Assembly (NCBI GenBank): GCA_029258925.1
Contig: JAPDJV010000014.1
Coordinates: 62,001 to 126,000 of the forward strand
DNA length: 64,000 bases
Direction: 5' to 3'
DNA from: Thermoproteota archaeon
GTDB taxonomy: Archaea; Thermoproteota; Thermoprotei_A; EX4484-217-1; JAPDJV01
Below, piece by piece: positions 1 to 8,632 of the stretch. How positions within the stretch are numbered: the stretch's first letter is position 1; the number at the start of each line of letters is the position of its first letter. Made by a program: the position numbers and the translations under genes. Under the pieces are notes generated by a model. That model did no database searches. It saw only the letters and a program-made list of their open reading frames with translations, and was not told the DNA's origin.

Positions 1-1010
1 CCTCCCCAATTACAATATAATCAGCAGACAGCCTAAGAGCATGCTTAACTAACTTGAATATTCCAATACTACCTCTCTCGTCGAGGGTTACAGGGTCTCT
101 TGTAACAAGTGGTATCCAGTAGGGGTGAGCCAATTTTAGTTCTGCCGTGTCTTCAATAGTCACGATTGTTGCTCTCTCCGGTATCATATTTGCTAAAGCA
201 TTTATCATTGAAGTTTTCCCGGTGCCCATAGTCCCTGCTACTAGTATTGCTTTCCTGTGTTCAATCAAAGTCATAAGCCATGCTGCAACTATGGGATCTA
301 TAGTCTCTTTAAGCAGCATCATGGTGATACTCCATGGTCTTTCAGGGAACTTCCTAATAGTAAGGCTCGAACCCCTATGTCCGATCTCTCTTATAAGTTA
401 CAGTTAGTCTGTGTCCTTCAGGAAGCCTTATTGACAGCATGGGTTGATACACACTTATACTCTTCCCACTTAAATGTACAAGTTTTTCAACAAGTTTATC
501 TAATTCCTCATCCGTGAAAACTATGTTGGATACTAGGGGGCCATATATTGAATGCATTATCCTGGCAGGCGTGTCTGGTCCGGGGATTTGAATGTCTTCA
601 ACATAAGGGTCTTTAATAGCTGGTTGAAGAGCGCTGTATCCGGAGATCTCCCTAGATAGAAGGTACACTATTCTATCGTCGCTTATCCCAGCACTTATCA
701 GAATTCTCTGTAGACCGTTCTCTTTAGACGAGATCACATCAGGTATGGTGAATATAAGGTTTTCAGCTTCTCTTTCAGCTGCTTCCAGCTCATACTCTGT
801 TATAGGCGGATCATGTACTAGATATCTTCCATCACTTGTTATGAAGATTGTCGCTAAATCTATTTTATACTCGTCTATAACTGTGCTTCTTGTTGTTCCA
901 TTGAAACTCTTTAGATCAGCGTGAACTACTTTAACCTTTAATCTCCTACTCTTCTCCACCTTCTTTGATAAGCTTATTCTTCTAAATACCATGACTATCA
1001 CTTCAAACAT
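1..1010 (-). pseudogene. Type II/IV secretion-type ATPase (GspE/ArlI/VirB11 family), partial at window edge, frameshifted near 385-392
   Basis: ORF 375-1010 gives the N-terminal domain (..HRLTVTYKRDRT*). The adjacent frame continues ..EIGHRGSSLTIRKFPERPWSI..ILVAGTMGTGKTSMINA.. with Walker A and runs off the window start. Confidence 0.75.
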
Positions 1011-1066
1011 TAATTTAAATAAAAAAGCATTTGTTTAACTAAATTAAAGTCAGCTTTCTAGCGCTC

Positions 1067-1573
1067 CTACTCACCCAGATAGTACGATGAAAAGCTTATT
1101 GAGCCCTGATTCGTATGTAGCGATATGCCTGTTGTAGCGTTGCTTCTAATATTTCTCAGCTCCTCTGCATTGAAGTTTCCTATGGGTATGGAGATGACGA
1201 CTACGTGTGCCTCATCTCCTCTCGGCACTACAGGATACCCCGTCGCGTTAATTCCATCAACTTCTACAACGACGTGGCTTGGATCAAGCTGTATAGGTTT
1301 ACTCCCTCCCAATTGTATGGAGTACAGTGTTGCATTCCTGTTCCCCAAGTTCTTAACAGTAAACGTTATGTAAAGGTAATTGTCATCTTCGCTTATCGTG
1401 GATGTTCCAATAACTGTTAATATCCCCTGCTGGCTAGCGGAGAAGCCTATTTTAGTCATCCAGGCTACAGCTACTCCGGTTACTGCTAGAGCTGCTACTG
1501 TTACTAGTATTGCCACTATAGGTGTCGAAATTTCCCCCTTCCTAAAACTTATTATACGCATTTTTCCTCCCAT
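1067..1573 (-). CDS. Archaeal type IV pilin/archaellin-like protein
   Basis: Class III-like signal: short basic N-term (RKGEIS) then a long hydrophobic helix; encoded just upstream of the secretion ATPase. Confidence 0.6.
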   Translation of the reverse strand: MGGKMRIISFRKGEISTPIVAILVTVAALAVTGVAVAWMTKIGFSASQQGILTVIGTSTISEDDNYLYITFTVKNLGNRNATLYSIQLGGSKPIQLDPSHVVVEVDGINATGYPVVPRGDEAHVVVISIPIGNFNAEELRNIRSNATTGISLHTNQGSISFSSYYLGE

Positions 1574-1654
1574 TCCACAATAGGGGTTTATAAAAACAGA
1601 CTGCTCCGAAAGTATTCAGAAAACATTATAGATGCAAGTGCTTTTCCATATAGG

Positions 1655-2602
1655 GTGGTGAGAGTATTGAGAGCAGAATTGCTTGAGGAGGAAGTGCTAG
1701 ATGCTATAGTTAACAAAGATATGACACTTAGAAATTTAGTGGAATTTTATCGAAGAATACATGGATTCACAGCTTCGAGCATAGTTGAAGCCGTGGAAAT
1801 ATTGAGGAGGATGATTGCTGACAAAGAATCTATAAACTTCCTCTCATTTACGGGAAATATTGTTGCCACAGGGCTACGTGGACTATTAGCCCAAATGCTC
1901 AGAAACAAAATGTTCGACGTGGTTATCACGACGTGTGGGACGATAGACCACGATATTGCTAGAAGCTTCGGAGGGAAGTATTATAAAGGCAGGTTTGACG
2001 TGGATGATGAGATGCTTCTGGAAAATGGCATCCATAGACTAGGGAACATCTACATTCCCATCGAGAATTATGGCCCCCTAATAGAGAAAGTGGTCAACGA
2101 AATAATAGTACAAATACTAGAGGAGAAAGAGGAGTGGGGTGTAAGGGAACTACTGGAGAGAATAGGTTCATTTATCCAAGACGAGAACTCCATTTTGAGG
2201 GCCGCCTCACTTAACAAAATACCAATATATGTTCCAGGGATAGTTGATGGAGCTTTTGGAACAAACATTTTCATGATATCCCAATTCACGGGGCTAAAGC
2301 TAAACCCATTTAAAGATATGAAGGAGCTTGCGGACATAGTTTTTGGAGCGAAGAAGACTGGAGCACTAATTATTGGCGGAGGTATAAGTAAGCACCACAC
2401 AATATGGTGGAATCAATTTAAAGGAGGATTAGATTATGTAGTCTACGTAACTACAGCTGTTGAATATGATGGTAGTTTAAGTGGTGCTAGGCCACGGGAG
2501 GCTATCTCATGGGGAAAACTGAAACCTAGAGCGCAAAGGACAGTTGTATATGGAGATGCCACAGTACTTCTTCCAATAATAGTAGCAAATATTATCGAGT
2601 AG
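1655..2602 (+). CDS. dys: Deoxyhypusine synthase
   Basis: Full-length family match by eye (GNIVATGLRG, TTCGTIDHDIAR, GGGISKHHTIWWN). Confidence 0.92.
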   Translation: MVRVLRAELLEEEVLDAIVNKDMTLRNLVEFYRRIHGFTASSIVEAVEILRRMIADKESINFLSFTGNIVATGLRGLLAQMLRNKMFDVVITTCGTIDHDIARSFGGKYYKGRFDVDDEMLLENGIHRLGNIYIPIENYGPLIEKVVNEIIVQILEEKEEWGVRELLERIGSFIQDENSILRAASLNKIPIYVPGIVDGAFGTNIFMISQFTGLKLNPFKDMKELADIVFGAKKTGALIIGGGISKHHTIWWNQFKGGLDYVVYVTTAVEYDGSLSGARPREAISWGKLKPRAQRTVVYGDATVLLPIIVANIIE

Positions 2603-2701
2603 TTTTGATCACGTTGAATAGAATAGATTATATACTATTTACATGAAAATTATTTGAATAAAGTTTTAAAGGGTCACTTACAAAACTATTGAGGTTAAAG
2701 A

Positions 2702-4360
2702 GTGCTCTCAGAGAGTAAGTTAGTGTATGGAGGAGGGTGCTTAGCGATGAGCTCTGGAGGAGAGAGTATTGAGAAGTTCAGAAGTCTTAGTCCAGCCGAA
2801 TTCTTCTATCGCAATAGGGAAATTGCCGGCTTCTCTAACCCGTCTAGAGCACTATATCAAACTGTGAGAGAACTGGTTGAAAACTCTTTGGATGCCTGCG
2901 ATAACCACGGCATTCTCCCAACAGTCAGAATAACTGTATTCCCTGAAAACACCAAGGAGAACCATTATAGAGTTACTGTGAGCGATAATGGAATAGGGAT
3001 CCCTCCAAGATACGTCCCCCAAGCATTTGGCAAAGTCCTCTTCGGCTCAAAGTATAAGTTGAGGCAGACAAGAGGTACTTTCGGCTTAGGTGCAAAAATG
3101 GCTATCCTATACGGACAAATAACGACTGGTAAACCCGTCGAGGTAAGAACCTCTCCTAAAGGCTCCCAATACTCGTACTTCTTTAAGATAATGATAGATA
3201 TTGAGAAAAATGAACCCATCGTTATGGAAAGGAGGATAATGAAGAGGAAGTCAAAGAGACATGGAACGACTGTAAGCGTAGTCGTGGAGGGAGACTGGTC
3301 TAGAGCAAGGTCAAGAATACTGGAATACATTAAAAGAACGGCGATGGGCGTACCTTATGCAACAATAACCATAATTACGCCTGAAAAGGAAGCGTATAAG
3401 TATAGTAGGGTTATCAGGAAAATGCCCCCTCCTCCAAGAGAAGTAAAGCCTCATCCACGTGGTGTAGACATAGAGATGTTAAAGGCGATAATCGCGTCGA
3501 CGAAGTCTTCAACGTTAAAAGATATGCTTAAAAACGCCTTTCAAAGCATAGGGAAAAAGTCTGCTGAAATACTCTTAGAGGAAGCTGGTATAGATCCAAA
3601 TAAGGATCCGAGGAAGCTGACTTTAGATGAAATAACCGCTCTCGTATCATCTATGAGAAAGTACAATAAGTATAGGCCTCCTAGGACAGACGCACTGTCA
3701 CCTCTAGGAAAGGACATAATTGAAGCCGGGCTTAAGGGAGTACTAAAACCCGAATTCGCTTATGCTGTCACAAGAAAGCCATCATCCTATAGCGGCCATC
3801 CATTCATCGTAGAGGTTGGAGTAGCTTACGGAGGAGAGGTTCCACTATCACCAGATAAAGGACCAATACTGTATAGATTTGCAAATAAAATACCACTATT
3901 ATACGATGAGGGAAGCGATGTTTGCTGGAAAGTAGTGTCTGATGCAAATTTCAATTGGCGTCAATACAATGTTAAGCTTCCTGACAGAATAGCTGTTCTA
4001 GTACATATATGTAGCACTAAGATACCCTATAAGGGGGTCGGAAAAGAGAGCATAGCTGATGTACCTGAAATAGAAAGAGAAGTGAGAAATGCTGTGAAGG
4101 AAGCTGCCCGCCATCTTAGATTATATCTATCTAAGAAGATTAGAGCTGAGGAGGAGAAGAGGAAAATAATGACTTTAGTGAAGTATGTTCCAGAAGTTGC
4201 CAGAAGTCTTTCGATTCTAAGTAAACCCCCAGCATCTGACGGAAATCCAGTTGACTACGAGAGCATAAAATCCGTTCTGATGAAAATCATAGAGAGGAGA
4301 GCTAGGAAAATTGATGGACTTAACATAGATTTGAGAGAATTGATTATAGATGTAGGCTAG
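2702..4360 (+). CDS. top6B: DNA topoisomerase VI subunit B (start possibly the internal ATG at 2747)
   Basis: GHKL ATPase motifs ELVENSLDACDN, VSDNGIGIP, GTFGLGAKMA. Confidence 0.93.
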   Translation: MLSESKLVYGGGCLAMSSGGESIEKFRSLSPAEFFYRNREIAGFSNPSRALYQTVRELVENSLDACDNHGILPTVRITVFPENTKENHYRVTVSDNGIGIPPRYVPQAFGKVLFGSKYKLRQTRGTFGLGAKMAILYGQITTGKPVEVRTSPKGSQYSYFFKIMIDIEKNEPIVMERRIMKRKSKRHGTTVSVVVEGDWSRARSRILEYIKRTAMGVPYATITIITPEKEAYKYSRVIRKMPPPPREVKPHPRGVDIEMLKAIIASTKSSTLKDMLKNAFQSIGKKSAEILLEEAGIDPNKDPRKLTLDEITALVSSMRKYNKYRPPRTDALSPLGKDIIEAGLKGVLKPEFAYAVTRKPSSYSGHPFIVEVGVAYGGEVPLSPDKGPILYRFANKIPLLYDEGSDVCWKVVSDANFNWRQYNVKLPDRIAVLVHICSTKIPYKGVGKESIADVPEIEREVRNAVKEAARHLRLYLSKKIRAEEEKRKIMTLVKYVPEVARSLSILSKPPASDGNPVDYESIKSVLMKIIERRARKIDGLNIDLRELIIDVG

Positions 4361-4373
4361 GAGGTGGTGTAAT

Positions 4374-5612
4374 GTGACCTATCCAGGCATAGACGAAATA
4401 GATTATAAGCAGAGACTTGAGGCAGCCAAGAAACTCCACGAGGCATTCAACAAAACTATTGAGGAATTAATGAGGGGTAAATCTCCCAAACTTATAATCC
4501 CAAAGAGGACGTTGTCAAATACTATCTATGATCCAGAAAGGAAACTACTATTATTAGGCCCTGCAAAACTGAAGAGGAGCTTTACGGATGTCAACGAGGC
4601 AAAGAGGTTTATGCAAACAGTTCTAATGGCTAGAATACTATATGAATCTCTTCTCAACAACGAATATCCTACAATAAGAGATCTGTATTATAGAGGGAAA
4701 TACAGCATAACTTACATGGATCTGAGAGATAGGAGGAAGAAATCTGAAAATACGTGGGAGGAGCAGAAGGAGTCCGATGCTGCTATTAGAGACATAGAAG
4801 TCTTCACAGGTCTTTTAAGAGAAGACATGCTCGTCCTAAGTAAGGAGAAGGGAAAACTTGTAGGAAGAATAAAATTAAGGTCTGGAGGAGACGTGATAGA
4901 CGCGTCGAAAATGGGTCATGGAGCTTACGCATTAGAGTCCACACCCGATCTGATAGATATACTTGAAGTAGATGCAGAATATGTTCTCGTCGTTGAGAAA
5001 GATGCCGTCTTCCAGCAACTACATAGGATAAAGTTCTGGGATAAACATAAGGCAATTCTGATAACAAGTGCAGGTCAACCCGATAGAGCCACAAGAAGAT
5101 TCGTGAGGAGGCTAAATGAAGAATTTGGCCTTCCAGTTTATATACTGACAGATGCGGATCCATATGGATGGTACATTTACAGCGTTTTCAAGGTGGGAAG
5201 TATAACGTTATCTTATGAGAGCGAGAGACTGGCCACTCCTCAAGCAAGGTTCATAGGTGTAATGATGACCGATATACTAACTAAGGAAGAAATGAGAAAT
5301 GTATTAGCCCGAATGAAGAATTTAAGGAAGAGAAATCTAGAGGACATACTAAATATCTTAAGAAACAAGCCTTATATTGATTCAAAGGAGCGGCGAAACG
5401 TCATAATCAAAGCGAAGGAGGCTGACATTAAGAGAGCTGAGCAACTAAAGGGATATACTTGGTTTAAGAGCTTCAGGTGGAGGCTGGAATTGGAGGCATT
5501 TCTAAGATATAAGATAAAAGTTGAAATAGAGGCCTTAGCAAGTAAGGGTCTCCGATTTCTAGCCGAGAAATATATTCCAGAGAAGATAGAAACGGGAGAT
5601 TGTATAGACTAA
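4374..5612 (+). CDS. top6A: DNA topoisomerase VI subunit A
   Basis: Spo11/Top6A features: PTIRDLYYRGKYS (catalytic Tyr) and Toprim LTDADPYGWYIYSVFK; GTG start directly after top6B. Confidence 0.93.
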   Translation: MTYPGIDEIDYKQRLEAAKKLHEAFNKTIEELMRGKSPKLIIPKRTLSNTIYDPERKLLLLGPAKLKRSFTDVNEAKRFMQTVLMARILYESLLNNEYPTIRDLYYRGKYSITYMDLRDRRKKSENTWEEQKESDAAIRDIEVFTGLLREDMLVLSKEKGKLVGRIKLRSGGDVIDASKMGHGAYALESTPDLIDILEVDAEYVLVVEKDAVFQQLHRIKFWDKHKAILITSAGQPDRATRRFVRRLNEEFGLPVYILTDADPYGWYIYSVFKVGSITLSYESERLATPQARFIGVMMTDILTKEEMRNVLARMKNLRKRNLEDILNILRNKPYIDSKERRNVIIKAKEADIKRAEQLKGYTWFKSFRWRLELEAFLRYKIKVEIEALASKGLRFLAEKYIPEKIETGDCID

Positions 5613-5689
5613 GAAACCTTCTCATAACCACAGTAGTGAACTCTATTCCGTAAGTCCTCATAGAGGAAACCTACGTTTGACTCTATAGT

Positions 5690-5895
5690 TTCACTCTACT
5701 TAAAATAGTTCTCGTATCTGTGTAGGGGGCCTGGCTTCCACTATCTGTCCGCGTAGAGAACGTGAGATTGTATGATCTTCGAGCCTAATGGCAGGAGCTC
5801 CCATCTAGGATTCTTTTCCCAAAGGCTTAGAGCACTGCCCTCATCACCTAGTAGGCAATATAATCTTGTACAAGAAGACAACACATTTTAAATGT
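5690..5895 (-). pseudogene. Possible degraded transposase (TnpB-like) tail
   Basis: Minus-strand reading ..SSCTRLYCLLGDEGSALSLWEKNPRWELLPLGSKIIQSHVLYADR* is open and protein-like but isolated; resembles TnpB C-terminal tails. Confidence 0.25.
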
Positions 5896-5942
5896 TTAAT
5901 ATGTTGCATAAGGACTTAGAGTACGTCATTTTGAAACAATAC

Positions 5943-6521
5943 TCAGCTTCTCCTCTGCAATTCCCTTATCCTTCTGACAATTATCATTGAGACACCATAG
6001 TTTATCACTATAACGTGTATGGCATTATATATGCCTGTCAAGACGAATGCAAGCAATATTATGAGAAAGACGTTGTTTATTTGAGTAGCTACATTAAGCA
6101 TGTTAACTACGAATTGCAGAAAGCTGGGTTCTATCAAGAAGAGGAGGGCCCAGTTTGCTCCTGTCATGACTATGACTCTAAGTATACATGACGTTATTAA
6201 AGCAGGTAGATTACCCTTGTTACACAATTTTGCGCCGATCCAGTATCCTATGAGTGTTGAAATTACTGCCAGATACTTCATAATTGGTCCTATTGGCACG
6301 AATTCCCCGGATAACATGAGTACTATGAAGTGTATTGTGGCAACTGCCATAGACTCCGGGAGGCCGTAGAGGAGTAAAGCGGTAAATGAAGGTATCTCGC
6401 ATAAGTCGAAATGGAGATATGTGAGAATCGGGAATCTAAGCCATCTATCGGCGCCACTTAACCTAATAGCTAAAACCGTGGATGACAGTAGAGCTATTGC
6501 GGTATATTTCCTCGTGTCCAT
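5943..6521 (-). CDS. ECF transporter S component-like integral membrane protein
   Basis: Hydrophobic multi-TM protein with LHFDLCEIPSFTALLLYG, similar to RibU-type S components. Confidence 0.6.
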   Translation of the reverse strand: MDTRKYTAIALLSSTVLAIRLSGADRWLRFPILTYLHFDLCEIPSFTALLLYGLPESMAVATIHFIVLMLSGEFVPIGPIMKYLAVISTLIGYWIGAKLCNKGNLPALITSCILRVIVMTGANWALLFLIEPSFLQFVVNMLNVATQINNVFLIILLAFVLTGIYNAIHVIVINYGVSMIIVRRIRELQRRS

Positions 6522-6633
6522 TGAATTCCCCGAATCTAGTGATAGGGGTACTCTTATAAGAGTTACTACTCAATTATGGATAACTCATGTTTTAAGAAAA
6601 TGCGACCCAAACTATAAAGGAGGACTGACTAAA

Positions 6634-7347
6634 TTGCGTAGCGAGATAGAATTATTTATTAAGAAAACTTCCCCCTCTCAATTCGCTAAGTACATAGACC
6701 ACACTATCCTATCTCCCAATGCTGATCTCACGAAAATACATAATGCATGTAAAGAGGCTTTAAAGTACGGGTTTAAGGCTATAGTTGTTCCCCCTATATG
6801 GGTGAATCATGCAAGGCACGTAGTTCATGAGGCTGTAAGTGTTTGTACGGTAGTAGGTTTCCCGCTAGGTTACGTGCCAACAGGGGTAAAGGTAAGGGAA
6901 ACTGAAATAGCCATAGAGAGTGGAGCAAATGAGGTGGATATGGTAATGAACATCTCTGCCTTCAAGTCAGCCAACTACGATTACGTTTTTAATGACATAT
7001 CTAGTGTCGCAACCATATGCAAAGAGAACAATGTAATCCTCAAAGTAATAGTTGAAGCCGGCCTTCTATCTGAAGAAGAGTTGAGGAAGGCCTGTATGCT
7101 GTCAGAGAGAGCTGGAGCAAACTACGTTAAGACGTCAACAGGTTTTGGCCCTAGGGGGGCATCTATCAGAGATATTATAATTATGAAGTCCGTTGTTTCC
7201 CCAAATATTGGGGTAAAGGCGGCAGGTGGAATAAGACACGCCATAGACGCTGTAATAATGATAATAGCTGGAGCCGATAGAATAGGAACGAGCAGGGGAG
7301 TTGAAATAATTGAGGAATATAAGAGGTTAAGAGAGAGCATAGGTTGA
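6634..7347 (+). CDS. deoC: Deoxyribose-phosphate aldolase (TTG start preferred over the ORF-track start at 6421)
   Basis: YIDHTILSPNAD, EVDMVMNISAFKS, YVKTSTGFGPRGAS, KAAGGIR. GGAGG at 6619-6623 precedes TTG 6634; the upstream part overlaps the divergent ECF gene. Confidence 0.9.
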   Translation: MRSEIELFIKKTSPSQFAKYIDHTILSPNADLTKIHNACKEALKYGFKAIVVPPIWVNHARHVVHEAVSVCTVVGFPLGYVPTGVKVRETEIAIESGANEVDMVMNISAFKSANYDYVFNDISSVATICKENNVILKVIVEAGLLSEEELRKACMLSERAGANYVKTSTGFGPRGASIRDIIIMKSVVSPNIGVKAAGGIRHAIDAVIMIIAGADRIGTSRGVEIIEEYKRLRESIG

Positions 7348-7455
7348 GGCGATATACAATTTGAAGTACCAACCTTTAGTTGAATCATTATCATTTTATA
7401 ATGTATTTTTGTATTATCTTTAGAAAACAAGGTTTTGATTTTTGAGCACAACATT

Positions 7456-7475
7456 ATGTGGGTCATGACCCACAT
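7456..7475. repeat. Perfect 20-bp palindrome ATGTGGGTCATGACCCACAT
   Basis: Self-reverse-complementary, in the intergenic region downstream of deoC. Confidence 0.95.
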
Positions 7476-7932
7476 TAGTGATATCAGACTTTTCCTAATC
7501 AAGGTGGCAATGAACAAAAATAAAATTATTGTCTTCTCCTAATGCTTTAATTCCTCTGCTATTTTTCCAAATGATTCCCGGTTCCACGCAGATCTCTATA
7601 TTATTCCTTGTCCTATAATATTTCTTTAACTATTAACTTCTCTTTATCTAGTTCAATTACTAATTCTAGTAAACTTACTTCAACAAATTTTCGTAAATGT
7701 ATTATTAAAAGAGGCTTTGATAACTTAAGTATTTGCCTAAGCTCTCTACTACGTTCTTTTCTAAGACAGAGTGCTAAGTATTTTCTCTTGGGTACGTTGA
7801 CAACTATGCTAACCTAACACACTATAAATTTTAGACTCTTGAATACCGTTAAAATGTAATTATTGAAACTATGAAAAACCCTTGAAATTTCTAAGATGAA
7901 CAAGAGAAAAATATGTTCAAAATAAATATTAT

Positions 7933-8157
7933 TTATATATCTTCTATATGGAGTTCTAGGGCTTTTACCACTTCATCTAAAATTTCTATTTTATCAGTCC
8001 AGATCTAACACGTCCGTTCTCAACTTCCTTAATCACAGCCTCAATGGGCTTAAAAGGTTTCTCGAAGACCAGTAGGGTATTCAATAATCCTTCTTACCTC
8101 GTATCCTGGAACAGACATATCACGTAAATGCCCTTTTCCAATTATTTTAACCAACAT
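7933..8157 (-). pseudogene. Small ~75-aa CDS with two single-base frameshifts
   Basis: MLVKIIGKGHLRDMSVPGYEVRRIIEYPTGLRE / KPFKPIEAVIKEVENGRVRSGL / KIEILDEVVKALELHIEDI* read across three frames. Confidence 0.5.
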
Positions 8158-8194
8158 TTAATAACACCGAGCAATGTTTTTGTACATAATCATA

Positions 8195-8218
8195 TATTTA
8201 AACTGGTATTTAAACTGG
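8195..8218. repeat. 12-bp perfect tandem duplication (TATTTAAACTGG x2)
   Basis: Directly visible in the sequence. Confidence 0.95.
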
Positions 8219-8632
8219 CCGACATGCTTTCTCCTTGAAACAAGAGCAAAATAGGCATAAACATGAACTCAGCTAAGCTCAGATAAGATGAATCTGATAA
8301 CTATATCGATAAGAAGTTGTAAGTTCCATAAATCCTGATGATCTCTAATCTGTTAAGCTCTAAGGCGAGATCAATGTAATATTTGCAATCACGCTCTCTC
8401 CCCTCATAATATTGAATCACATTTGTAGTACATAGGCACATACATCACTTGAAAATATTAACCTTAAAACTAAGTATTTAGGATAAATATGGATTAACTT
8501 TTGAGTAACGTATTATTACCTATTAAATAGTTCATCAATTTATTGCATTTTTCTTCAATACGGTATTAGGTGTTCTTGAGTTGCAGAATCTTTTTTAGAG
8601 CACATTGACACTCTAAAAACGGTGGCCTAGTC

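Noticed and set aside
1125-1583. Plus-strand ORFs opposite the pilin gene (and many similar antisense ORFs across the ribosomal operon and elsewhere)
   Set aside because: They mirror well-identified genes on the other strand and lack protein-family features.
5840-5870. GTGATGA on the minus strand as a C box
   Set aside because: No CTGA at guide distance; better explained as a transposase-tail remnant.
8327-8370. CTGATGATCTC...CTGTTA as a C/D sRNA
   Set aside because: No real D box and no C'/D' pair.
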